Shown: positions 1 through 8,416 of the stretch, piece after piece
Layout: every line of letters starts with the position of its first letter
Numbering within the stretch: the stretch's first letter is position 1
Assembly: GCA_002343455.1 (NCBI GenBank)
Contig: DDSR01000032.1
Coordinates: 20,930 to 31,618 of the forward strand
Direction: 5' to 3'
From: Deltaproteobacteria bacterium UBA2385
GTDB lineage: Bacteria > Myxococcota_A > UBA796 > UBA2385
DNA: 10,689 nt
The notes under the pieces: generated by a model
Database searches by the model: none
What the model saw: the letters and a program-made list of their open reading frames with translations, nothing else
What the model was told of the DNA's origin: nothing
Made by a program: the position numbers and the translations under genes

Positions 1-361
1 TGCCGGGGATCATCCAGTTGGCGATGTCGCCGTCCTGGCTGACCTCCATCGCGCCCAGGATGGTGATGTCGATGTGGCCCCCTCGGACCATCGCGAAGCT
101 GTCCGCGGAGGAGAAGAAGGCCGACCCCGGCAGGGTGGTGATGGTCTCCTTGCCGGCGTTGATCAGGTCGGGGTCCTCTTCGCCCTCGTAGGGGAAGGGC
201 CCCATGCCCAGCAGCCCGTTCTCGGAGTGGAGGACGACCTCGACCCCCGGGGGCAGGTTGTTGGCGACCAGGGTCGGGATCCCGATGCCCAGGTTGACGT
301 AGTCGCCGTCCCGAAGCTCGCGGGCGGCTCGACGGACGATGCCGTCACGGCTCAGTGGCAT
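1..361 (-). CDS. scoB: Succinyl-CoA:3-ketoacid CoA-transferase subunit B (partial, C-terminus beyond left edge)
   Basis: This is the beta subunit of a class I CoA-transferase. With ScoA it moves CoA from succinyl-CoA to acetoacetate or a similar 3-oxoacid in the cytoplasm. The 120 visible residues, read from the ATG at 361, include the family signature [10 protein letters not shown] at about residues 45-54. Glu47 in it is the catalytic glutamate that forms the acyl-CoA thioester intermediate. The block [18 protein letters not shown] near the visible end is typical of the SCOT branch rather than of distant class I relatives. A full subunit is about 210-220 residues, so nearly half lies outside the window. 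The start is well supported by a perfect AAGGAGG five bases upstream. The gene follows scoA by 21 bases, so the two are almost surely cotranscribed. True substrate preference (acetoacetate versus another short acid) cannot be read from the sequence. Confidence 0.93.
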   Translation of the reverse strand, partial: MPLSRDGIVRRAARELRDGDYVNLGIGIPTLVANNLPPGVEVVLHSENGLLGMGPFPYEGEEDPDLINAGKETITTLPGSAFFSSADSFAMVRGGHIDITILGAMEVSQDGDIANWMIPG

Positions 362-366
362 GTTCG

Positions 367-373
367 CCTCCTT
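367..373 (-). promoter_or_regulatory. Strong Shine-Dalgarno site of scoB
   Basis: Read on the minus strand these bases are AAGGAGG, five bases before the ATG at 361. The site lies in the 21-base scoA-scoB gap. It fixes the scoB start and implies independent strong initiation of the second subunit within the operon. Confidence 0.8.
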
Positions 374-382
374 GCGGCAGGA

Positions 383-1081
383 TCAGCTGCGGGGACGGGT
401 GGTTCGACGTTCGATGCGCTTCTCGTAGCCCGAGCCCAGCACGACCCGCTGCACGAAGATGCCGGGGGTGTGCACCTGGTCGGCCTCGAGCTGCCCAGGC
501 TCCACCAGCTCCTCCACCTCGGCGATGGTGATCCGGGCGGCCGTGGCCATCATCGGGTTGAAGTTGCGGGCCGTGGCCCGGAAGACCAGGTTGCCATGGC
601 GGTCGGCCTTCCAGGCCTTGATCAGCGCGAAGTCCGCGCGCAGGGCGGTCTCCAGCACATAGGGCCGCCCGTCGAAGTGCCGCACCTCCTTCCCCTCGGC
701 CACCGGCGTCCCGACCCCGGTCGGGGTGTAGAAGGCCGGGATGCCCGCGCCACCGGCCCGGACCCGCTCGGCCAGGGTCCCCTGGGGCACCAGGTCCACC
801 TCGAGCTCCCCGCTGAGGAACTGCCGGGCGAACTCCTTGTTCTCGCCGACGTAGCTGCTGATCATCTTCTTGATCTGGCCGCGGTCGAGCAGGATGCCCA
901 GGCCGAAGCCGTCCACGCCGGCGTTGTTGGAGATGAAGGTGAGCCCGCGGGTGCCTTGATCGGCCAGGGCAGCGATGAGCCGCTCGGGGATGCCGCAGAG
1001 GCCGAAGCCCCCGGCCATCAGCACCGCCCCGTCCGGGATGTCGGCGACTGCCTCGGCGGCGCTCTTGACGACCTTGTCCAT
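383..1081 (-). CDS. scoA: Succinyl-CoA:3-ketoacid CoA-transferase subunit A
   Basis: This 232-residue protein is the alpha subunit of the heteromeric CoA-transferase and is of normal length for the family. The CoA-transferase signature 1 region sits near the N-terminus: an Asp-Gly pair (17-18), then hydrophobic residues and [10 protein letters not shown] at 24-33. Later blocks such as [26 protein letters not shown] and the [15 protein letters not shown] region match the SCOT/AtoD family as I know it. The start at 1081 is supported by GGGAGG six bases upstream. scoB follows after 21 bases and guaB precedes it by only 27 bases, so a guaB-scoA-scoB transcript is likely. Expected role: activating acetoacetate for oxidation, or releasing it. 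Using another acyl acceptor, such as acetate or butyrate, is possible but less likely. Confidence 0.94.
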   Translation of the reverse strand: MDKVVKSAAEAVADIPDGAVLMAGGFGLCGIPERLIAALADQGTRGLTFISNNAGVDGFGLGILLDRGQIKKMISSYVGENKEFARQFLSGELEVDLVPQGTLAERVRAGGAGIPAFYTPTGVGTPVAEGKEVRHFDGRPYVLETALRADFALIKAWKADRHGNLVFRATARNFNPMMATAARITIAEVEELVEPGQLEADQVHTPGIFVQRVVLGSGYEKRIERRTTRPRS

Positions 1082-1108
1082 GACTGACCTCCCGCCCCGG
1101 GTTCCGGC

Positions 1109-2719
<1,611 letters not shown>

Positions 2720-2753
2720 TCAGCCCGACCTCTCCCTCAGCCTCGGAGCCCCC

Positions 2754-3632
2754 ATGCGCCTCCTCCCCGTCCTGCTCGCCTCCCTGCTCGCCTCCCTGCT
2801 CATCGCCTGCTCGACCAAGCAGAAGGCCACCTACTCGATGGTCGAGGCCACGGGCTCCGCCGATGCGGGGGCCGCGGCGCTGGCCGAGGCCGACGCCCTC
2901 TGGGAGCAGCGCGGAGACAAGGCTCAGCTCCAGGCCGCGCTGGCGAAGTACGAGATCGCCGCCAAGTCCGATCCGAAGAACCGCCATGTCCTGGGACGCC
3001 TCGTCCGCGGCTGGTACTTCCTTGGCGACACCCAGGAGACCGAAGACGCCGCCAAGCTGGCCGCTTGGGACACCTCGATCTCTTGGGGCAAGGCCTGCCT
3101 GGCCGTCAACGCCGAGTTCACCGCCCTGCTCGAGAAGGGCGACGAGAAGGAGGCGACCGCGGTCCGCGTCCTGACGGAGGACGACGTCCCCTGCCTGTAC
3201 TGGACCAGCACGGCCCTGGGCAAGTGGGCCAAGCTGTCGGGCCTGGGCAAGACCCTGGCGAACCTGCCCACGGTCAAGGCCTACATGACCCGGGTGAGCG
3301 AGCTCACGCCGACCTACTTCCACAGCGGCCCCGACCGCTACTGGGGCGCCTACTACGCCGCCATCCCCAGCTTCTCCGGCCAGGACCTCGGCAAGTCCAA
3401 GACCCACCTGGAGAAGGCCATCGCCGCCAACCCCGAGTACCTCGGCACCACCGTCATCCTGGCGGAGTTCTGGGCGGTGAAGTCCCAGGACAAGGCCACC
3501 TTCGAGTCGGCCCTCAACCAGGTGCTCGCCGCCAACCCGGACACCACGCCCGAGATCGCCGCCGAGAACCGAGCCGAGCAGGCCAAGGCGCGCCGCCTGC
3601 TCAGCCAGCAGAGCGAGCTGTTCGCCAACTGA
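2754..3632 (+). CDS. tatT: TatT: TPR-type lipoprotein component of a TRAP transporter (TPAT system)
   Basis: This 292-residue protein is a predicted lipoprotein. A short basic start and a hydrophobic stretch lead to the lipobox LIAC at 16-19, with Cys19 as the lipidation site. The rest is alpha-helical and TPR-like, with no enzymatic motif. The block [20 protein letters not shown], followed by [14 protein letters not shown] and the [17 protein letters not shown] region, matches the TatT family as I know it (T. pallidum Tp0956 and relatives). TatT oligomerises in the periplasm and binds the TRAP solute-binding protein; a central pore suggested handling of hydrophobic ligands. The start has GGAG five bases upstream. 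The cognate binding protein begins 73 bases downstream and the permease follows, the expected TPAT order. Odd detail: the signal peptide is encoded by a 12-base tandem repeat. Family assignment is from remembered motifs, not a search. Confidence 0.87.
   Translation: MRLLPVLLASLLASLLIACSTKQKATYSMVEATGSADAGAAALAEADALWEQRGDKAQLQAALAKYEIAAKSDPKNRHVLGRLVRGWYFLGDTQETEDAAKLAAWDTSISWGKACLAVNAEFTALLEKGDEKEATAVRVLTEDDVPCLYWTSTALGKWAKLSGLGKTLANLPTVKAYMTRVSELTPTYFHSGPDRYWGAYYAAIPSFSGQDLGKSKTHLEKAIAANPEYLGTTVILAEFWAVKSQDKATFESALNQVLAANPDTTPEIAAENRAEQAKARRLLSQQSELFAN
2771..2801 (+). repeat. 12-base tandem repeat (about 2.6 copies) in the TatT signal peptide
   Basis: The unit CTGCTCGCCTCC occurs at 2772-2783 and exactly again at 2784-2795, followed by half a copy at 2796-2801. 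It encodes Leu-Leu-Ala-Ser twice and then Leu-Leu, the hydrophobic core of the lipoprotein signal. The length keeps the frame, so gain or loss of a unit would lengthen or shorten the core by four residues. Confidence 0.85.
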
Positions 3633-3676
3633 CGCTCCCTCACCATCCGGAAGCCTCCTCTCTCTCTGCGGTTCCT

Positions 3677-3693
3677 GTCGGGAGCCCCCCGAC
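3677..3693 (+). promoter_or_regulatory. Intergenic hairpin just upstream of the tatP ribosome binding site
   Basis: GTCGGG (3677-3682) and CCCGAC (3688-3693) form a perfect six-base-pair stem with a five-base loop. It ends three bases before the GGAG (3697-3700) of tatP. No T-run follows, so it is not a classical terminator. A role as an mRNA stabiliser or processing boundary that raises the binding protein over TatT is possible. In GC-rich DNA a stem of this size can also arise by chance. The rest of the 73-base gap contains a pyrimidine-rich run at about 3653-3668. Confidence 0.4.
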
Positions 3694-3705
3694 CCTGGAG
3701 TTCTC

Positions 3706-4737
3706 ATGCGTACCCGCCTCCTCAGCACCGTCCTCGCCCTCGGCGCCGCCGCCCTCTCCCTGCTCCCCTCGCGGACCAGCGAGGCCGAGCCCCAGTTCGT
3801 CGCCAACTTCGGCACCGCCGCCCCCGAAGGCACCCCCTGGGCGACCCAGCTCCAGGACATCAAGAAGCGGGTCGAGGCCGAGTCGGGCGGCAAGGTCCAG
3901 CTCAAGCTCTTCCTGGGCAGCGTGATGGGCGGCGAGGTCGAGATGGTGCGCGATGTGCGCCGCAACGGCCGCCTGCAGGGAGGCGGCTTCTCGACCGCCG
4001 CCATCGCCGAGGGGGCCAACCTGCCCCTGCTCCAGCTCCCCGAGCTGCCCTACCTGTTCCGCAACAACGACGAGGCCGACCACATCCTCGACAACGTGCT
4101 CTACCAGCCGGTCAGCGCCGAGCTCGCCACCAAGGGCTTCGTGATGATGGCCTGGGCCGAGAACGGCTGGCGCAGCTTCGGCACCAAGAACACGCCCGTG
4201 CGCACCCCCGGCGATCTGCAGAAGTTCAAGATGCGGTCCCAGGAGACCGACGTCCACATCAAGATGTACCAGGCGCTGGGGACCCAGGCGGTCACCCTGC
4301 CGATCAGCGAGGTCCTCACCGCCCTGCAGACCGGCATCGTCGACGGCTTCGACAACACCCCGCTCTTCACCCAGGCCGCCGGGCTGTACGAGCCGATCCA
4401 GTACTACTCGCTCTCCAAGCACATCTACCAGCCCGCCGCGGTGGTCTGGTCCAAGGCCTTCTACGACTCCATGCCGCCCGACCTCCAGAAGATCGTCATC
4501 GGCGACCCGGCGGCCGAGTCGGCCAAGGGTCGCATTGGCGTGCGCGCCCTGGAGACCGAGCTGCTGGCCAACTTCCCCGGGCTGGGCGTCCAGGTCGTCG
4601 AGCTGACCGACGCCGAGCGGCAGGCCTTCGCCAACGTGACCCTGGCGGTGCACATGCAGTTCGCCAACGAGGTCACGGGGGCCAAGGCCCTGCTGGCCAA
4701 GGTCAACGCCGAGCTGAAGACGAAGCGCGGCGGCTGA
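3706..4737 (+). CDS. dctP: TRAP transporter solute-binding protein (DctP family, TatP-type)
   Basis: This is a periplasmic receptor that captures a solute and delivers it to the TRAP permease. It has 343 residues, normal for DctP proteins. An N-terminal signal peptide (MRTR, hydrophobic core at 5-20) probably ends after Ala27 in SEAEP. The mature part shows DctP landmarks: GTPWATQL at 42-49, then the KMRS block with Arg177, equivalent to the carboxylate-binding arginine of SiaP (Arg147), then [19 protein letters not shown] at 199-217 with Asn217. Retention of Arg177 suggests the ligand carries an acid group. It lies between tatT and the fused permease, so it is the TatP partner of a TPAT system. 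GGAG five bases before the ATG supports the start, and a hairpin precedes it. The natural ligand cannot be determined from the sequence. Confidence 0.93.
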   Translation: MRTRLLSTVLALGAAALSLLPSRTSEAEPQFVANFGTAAPEGTPWATQLQDIKKRVEAESGGKVQLKLFLGSVMGGEVEMVRDVRRNGRLQGGGFSTAAIAEGANLPLLQLPELPYLFRNNDEADHILDNVLYQPVSAELATKGFVMMAWAENGWRSFGTKNTPVRTPGDLQKFKMRSQETDVHIKMYQALGTQAVTLPISEVLTALQTGIVDGFDNTPLFTQAAGLYEPIQYYSLSKHIYQPAAVVWSKAFYDSMPPDLQKIVIGDPAAESAKGRIGVRALETELLANFPGLGVQVVELTDAERQAFANVTLAVHMQFANEVTGAKALLAKVNAELKTKRGG

Positions 4738-4744
4738 GCTCCTC

Positions 4745-6982
4745 GTGAACAAGCTCCTCGATCTGTTCGACTCCGCCGTGTCGGCGGTGGACAAGGCCAT
4801 CCGTGGCGGGGCTCGCCGCGCCTGGGATGGCTGGTTGTCCAGCCTGCTGGTGGTCCTGGTCATCGTCCTGACCGGGCTCTTCATCCTGGTGGACCGGATC
4901 GTCGAGCGGACCGACCGCGTCGTCGCCTGGATCGAGCGCGCGCTGATCAGCCTCGCCTTGCTGGCGATGGTTGTCCTGACCTTCAACGACTTCCTGGCCC
5001 GCGACTACCCCAAGCTGGCCATGGACCTGCGGGACGGGCCCAACCTCAGCCTGGTGCTGATGGTCTGGGTCGGCTTCCTGGGCGCCAGCCTCGCTACCCG
5101 CCAGCGCAAGCACCTCGCCGTCGACGCCAGCGACCGCCTGCTGGCCCCGGCGGCGGCCCGCTTCGTCAAGCGCTTCACCGCGCTGGTCGCGGCGATCCTC
5201 ACCTGGACGCTGACCAAGGCCTCCTGGGCCCTGGTCAAGGAGAGCCTGGAGTTCGAAGACACGGTCGAGGGCCTCAGCGTCTGGCGAGGCATGGACACCG
5301 TGCTCAACACGATCATCTCGCGCCTGCCGGGCCAGCCCCTCCCGGGCACCGACTGGCCGCTGCTCGAGGCCGGAGGCGCGTTTCCCCTCTGGGTCGCCCA
5401 GGTCGTCCTGCCGATCTCCTTCTTCATGATCACGCTACGCTTCGGCGCGATCGCGCTCCTCGGCAAGACCGACAAGCCCGTGCTCGAAGACGACGAGCCG
5501 GCCCAGGCCGGCATCCCCACCCAGGAGAAGCCCGGCAACCGCACGCCCCGCGACGTCGTGCTCGCCGGCCTCCTCCCGGGGCTGCTGGCGGGTATGGCCG
5601 CCGCCATCGCCCTCTCTTCGGGCTGGATGATCTTCCTGGCCGCCGTCCTGATGGTGCTGGTCGGCGCCCCGCTCTTCGTCGCCATCGGCACCGCCGCCAT
5701 CGCCAGCGCCAACATGATCGGCGGCTACGACACCGTCGCCGTCATCACCGACATGTTCGAGGCGACCAAGAAGCACGAGCTGCTGGCCATCCCCTTCTTC
5801 GTCCTGGCCGGCAACCTGATGACCCAGGGCTCGATCGCCAACCGGCTGATCGACGTCGCCCGCGCCCTGCTGGGGCGCACCCCTGGCGGCCTGGGCCTGG
5901 CCAGCGTGCTGGCCTGCACCGTCTTTGCCGCCATCTCGGGCAGCTCGCCGGTGACGGTCATCGCGATCGGCTCGATCATGTACCCGATGCTGATCCGCGA
6001 GCAGTACCCCAGCTCCTACAGCATGGGCGTCCTGACGACCGCCGGCGGCCTGGGCATCATCATCCCGCCCTCGGTGCCGATGATCGTCTACGCCATCGTC
6101 GTCAGCACCCCTGCCGCGCCCATCCCCCCCAGCGAGCTCTTCCTCGGCGGCGTCCTTCCGGGGCTCTTCATCGCCGCGGTGCTGATGAGCTACACGGTCT
6201 ACCGCACCCGCAAGGTGCCGCTCAGCCAGGACCTCGCCGGCGACACCACCTGGTCGGCCTGGGGGGCGAACCTCCTCAAGGCCATGCGGCGCGGCATCCT
6301 GGCCATGCTGCTCCCGCTGCTCATCCTGGGCGGCATCTACGGCTTCCTGACCCTGGAGCCCTTCGGCATCGACCTCGCCATCAAGCTGACCGTGACCGAA
6401 GCGGCCGCCATCGCCTGCGTCTATGCCCTGGTCGTCGATCTGGTCTTCCACCGCGAGCTGAAGCTGCGCAAGCTGCCCTCGGTGCTGGCCGACTCCGGCG
6501 TGATGATGGGCAGCCTCTTCCTGATCCTGGTCCTGGCCATCTCCTTCAACCGCTTCCTGACCCTGGAGCAGATCCCCCAGCAGGCGGCCGATTGGCTGGT
6601 CACCCAGATCGACAGCAAGCTGGCCTTCATCATCCTGGTGAACATCTTCCTGCTGCTGCTGGGCTGCGTGATGGACGTGCTCTCCGCCATCCTGATCGTC
6701 GCCCCGCTGCTCGCTCCCATCGCGGCGCGCTTCGGCCTGCACCCGGTGCACTTCGCGATCATGTTCATCGTGAACCTCGAGATCGGCTACCTGACCCCCC
6801 CGATGGGCATCAACCTCTTCGTGGCCAGCACGGTCTTCAAGCGCTCTGTGGTCGATGTCATCAAGGGCGTCATCCCCTTCCTCTTCCTGATGATCTTCTG
6901 TCTGCTGGTGGTCGCCTTCTTCGAGCCGCTCTCGATCGCCCTGCTCCCGGCCGACGCCGTGACCCAGCACCCCGCGCCCTGA
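4745..6982 (+). CDS. dctQM: TRAP transporter fused small and large permease subunits (DctQM)
   Basis: This 745-residue inner-membrane protein fuses DctQ (about 1-240) to DctM (about 270-745) through an acidic, Pro-rich linker (about 241-269). It drives uptake of the solute bound by the neighbouring receptor, using an ion gradient (sodium in characterised members). The Q part has hydrophobic segments near 31-50, 66-84, 100-117, 143-163 and 213-238. Canonical DctQ has four, so the first may be extra. The M part has the conserved LAIPFFVLAGNLM at 347-359, a Gly/Ser-rich hairpin region at 397-410 (SGSSPVTVIAIG), GGLGIIIPPSVPM at 434-446 and the pseudo-symmetric NLEIGYLTPPMGIN at 677-690. These two unwound regions hold the ion sites in known structures. 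The GTG start lies seven bases after the tatP stop with no clear Shine-Dalgarno site, so translation probably depends on coupling. A start further downstream is possible. Confidence 0.93.
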   Translation: MNKLLDLFDSAVSAVDKAIRGGARRAWDGWLSSLLVVLVIVLTGLFILVDRIVERTDRVVAWIERALISLALLAMVVLTFNDFLARDYPKLAMDLRDGPNLSLVLMVWVGFLGASLATRQRKHLAVDASDRLLAPAAARFVKRFTALVAAILTWTLTKASWALVKESLEFEDTVEGLSVWRGMDTVLNTIISRLPGQPLPGTDWPLLEAGGAFPLWVAQVVLPISFFMITLRFGAIALLGKTDKPVLEDDEPAQAGIPTQEKPGNRTPRDVVLAGLLPGLLAGMAAAIALSSGWMIFLAAVLMVLVGAPLFVAIGTAAIASANMIGGYDTVAVITDMFEATKKHELLAIPFFVLAGNLMTQGSIANRLIDVARALLGRTPGGLGLASVLACTVFAAISGSSPVTVIAIGSIMYPMLIREQYPSSYSMGVLTTAGGLGIIIPPSVPMIVYAIVVSTPAAPIPPSELFLGGVLPGLFIAAVLMSYTVYRTRKVPLSQDLAGDTTWSAWGANLLKAMRRGILAMLLPLLILGGIYGFLTLEPFGIDLAIKLTVTEAAAIACVYALVVDLVFHRELKLRKLPSVLADSGVMMGSLFLILVLAISFNRFLTLEQIPQQAADWLVTQIDSKLAFIILVNIFLLLLGCVMDVLSAILIVAPLLAPIAARFGLHPVHFAIMFIVNLEIGYLTPPMGINLFVASTVFKRSVVDVIKGVIPFLFLMIFCLLVVAFFEPLSIALLPADAVTQHPAP

Positions 6983-6994
6983 GGAGGCCGACCC

Positions 6995-7828
6995 ATGCTC
7001 GAACACAGCATCCAGTCCAAGGACGGGACCCGCCTGCGCCTGGTCCAGTGGACCCCCGAGCACATCCGGGGCGAGGTCCTGCTCGTCCACGGCCTCGCCG
7101 AGCACGCCGGCCGGTACGGGCACGTCGCCCGGGCGCTGACCGCCGCGGGCTGGCGGGTCACCCTGCTGGAGCTGCGCGGGCACGGCAAGAGCGAGGGCAA
7201 GCCCGGCGCCGTCTCGCGCTGGAGCGAGTACGTCGAAGACCTGCAGGCCGCCGCCGACTTCCTCCGCAAGCCCTTCGTGCTGGTGGCCCACTCGATGGGT
7301 GGGCTGGTCGCGCTGGACGCCCTGCGCGGGCCCCTGCGCGGCCAGGTCCAGGCCCTGGCGCTGTCCAACCCGCTGACCGGCGTGGCCGTGGTCGCGCCCA
7401 GGCTGCTGAGCATGGCCAAGGTGGTGCTGTCCAAGCTGCTCCCTCAGCTCCCGCTGAAGAACCCCCTGGACCCCAAGGACATCAGCCGCGATCACGCCGT
7501 CGTGGCCGCCTACATCGCGGACCCGATGGTGTTCTCCACCATCCGTCCCCGCTGGGCCACCGAGATGGAGGCCGCGATCGAGCGGGTCCAGGCCCACGCC
7601 AGCCAGTACGACCTGCCCTTGCTGGCCATGGTCGGCACCGGCGACCGGATCTGCGACCACACCTCCATGCTGAAGCTGGCGGACGGCTGGGGCAGCCCCC
7701 CCGGAGAGGAGCCCAGGGTCAGCCGCCAAGTGTACGAGGGCCTCTACCACGAGATCTTCAACGAGCCCGAGCAAGGGCAGGTCCTGGCCGACCTGGTGCG
7801 CTGGCTCGACGGAGCTGTGACCCCATGA
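6995..7828 (+). CDS. Alpha/beta hydrolase, monoacylglycerol lipase / lysophospholipase type
   Basis: This is a 277-residue serine hydrolase without a signal peptide, so probably cytoplasmic. It carries the oxyanion-side motif HGLAEHAGRY at 32-41, typical of monoacylglycerol lipases and PldB-like lysophospholipases (Hydrolase_4 family). The nucleophile elbow AHSMGG at 98-103 contains Ser100. Asp217 in GTGDRICD and His252 in GLYHEIFNEPE complete the triad. Length and motif order fit the family well. Expected reaction: hydrolysis of an ester of a long-chain acyl group, such as a monoacylglycerol. It begins 12 bases after the permease stop, with AGGAGG overlapping that stop (6982-6987), and runs into pyrE with an ATGA overlap. 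This places it firmly in the TPAT operon, where it could process the imported compound. Substrate and link to the transporter are inferred. Other carboxylesterase substrates remain possible. Confidence 0.88.
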   Translation: MLEHSIQSKDGTRLRLVQWTPEHIRGEVLLVHGLAEHAGRYGHVARALTAAGWRVTLLELRGHGKSEGKPGAVSRWSEYVEDLQAAADFLRKPFVLVAHSMGGLVALDALRGPLRGQVQALALSNPLTGVAVVAPRLLSMAKVVLSKLLPQLPLKNPLDPKDISRDHAVVAAYIADPMVFSTIRPRWATEMEAAIERVQAHASQYDLPLLAMVGTGDRICDHTSMLKLADGWGSPPGEEPRVSRQVYEGLYHEIFNEPEQGQVLADLVRWLDGAVTP

Positions 7829-8382
7829 ACCGCGCCGACAACCCAGCCCTCAAGCGACGGCTGGTCGAGCTCCTGACCGAGCGCTCCGTCCGCCGGGGGC
7901 AGTTCACCCTGGCCTCGGGCCGGGAGAGCGATCTCTACATCGACGCCCGCCTGACGACGCTGCACGCCGAAGGGGCCAGCATCATCGCCAGCCTGGTGCT
8001 CGATCGCCTCAAGCCCGAGGTCGTCGGCATCGGCGGGCCGGTCACCGGAGCGGACCCGATCGTCGGCGCCGTGGTCGGCGCGTCCTGGGGCCGCGGGCGC
8101 CCCATCCACGGCTTCATGGTCCGCAAAGAGCCCAAGGGCCACGGCCTGATGCAGTGGCTGGAGGGACGCGGCAACCTGCCCAACGCCGCACCGGTCTGCG
8201 TGGTCGAGGACACCGTCACCACCGGCGGCAGCCTGCTGCGGGCGATCGAGCGGGTCCAGGAGGCGGGCCTGCAGGTGGTCCAGGTCGTCTGCGTCGTCGA
8301 TCGCCAGGAGGGAGGCGCCGAGCGCATCGCCGCCGGAGGGTACCGCCTGGAGGCGCTGGTCACCCGGGCCGAGCTGGGCTGA
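7825..8382 (+). CDS. pyrE: Orotate phosphoribosyltransferase
   Basis: This cytoplasmic enzyme makes OMP from orotate and PRPP, the fifth step of pyrimidine synthesis. The 185-residue product fits the shorter bacterial PyrE form. FTLASGRESDLYIDAR at 27-42 is the conserved N-terminal block. The flexible loop VRKEPKGHG at 99-107 carries the catalytic lysines and histidine. The PRPP-binding motif VVEDTVTTGGS at 126-136 has the paired acidic residues followed by TTGG. The reading frame stays open far upstream, but homology begins at this ATG. The ATG overlaps the hydrolase stop as ATGA, with a weak GGAG ten bases upstream (7811-7814), pointing to translational coupling. It is the last gene of the plus-strand group. 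No other pyrimidine gene is in the window, so the lipase/transport context looks like hitch-hiking expression rather than a shared pathway. Confidence 0.95.
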   Translation: MNRADNPALKRRLVELLTERSVRRGQFTLASGRESDLYIDARLTTLHAEGASIIASLVLDRLKPEVVGIGGPVTGADPIVGAVVGASWGRGRPIHGFMVRKEPKGHGLMQWLEGRGNLPNAAPVCVVEDTVTTGGSLLRAIERVQEAGLQVVQVVCVVDRQEGGAERIAAGGYRLEALVTRAELG

Positions 8383-8401
8383 CGACCGGCACCTGAGCGT
8401 G

Positions 8402-8416
8402 GGCTATACAGCCGCC
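8402..8416 (+). promoter_or_regulatory. Possible -10 element for a leaderless peptidase mRNA
   Basis: TATACA at 8405-8410 matches TATAAT at four of six positions and ends six bases before the ATG at 8417. A transcript starting about seven bases downstream of this box would begin on the start codon itself. No Shine-Dalgarno sequence lies between the pyrE stop and this ATG, consistent with leaderless translation. There is no good -35: CTGACG (8379-8384) would need a 20-base spacer. The box sits within a small inverted repeat, GGCT-ATAC-AGCC (8402-8413). Based on spacing and consensus alone. Confidence 0.35.

Noticed and set aside
5435..7774. Very long minus-strand open frame (779 codons) opposite the permease and hydrolase.
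   Set aside because: Low-complexity Gln/Asp/Gly/His-rich product with no recognisable domain. It spans two well-supported genes on the other strand and ignores their boundary.
6592..7824. The pyrE frame stays open upstream to 6592, which could suggest a fusion protein.
   Set aside because: The upstream part reads Arg/Pro/Gly-rich nonsense in a shadow frame of the permease and hydrolase. PyrE homology starts at the ATG at 7825.
8402..8413. GGCT-ATAC-AGCC inverted repeat after pyrE as a terminator.
   Set aside because: The stem is only four base pairs and no T-run follows. It is better noted as a feature of the possible peptidase promoter.
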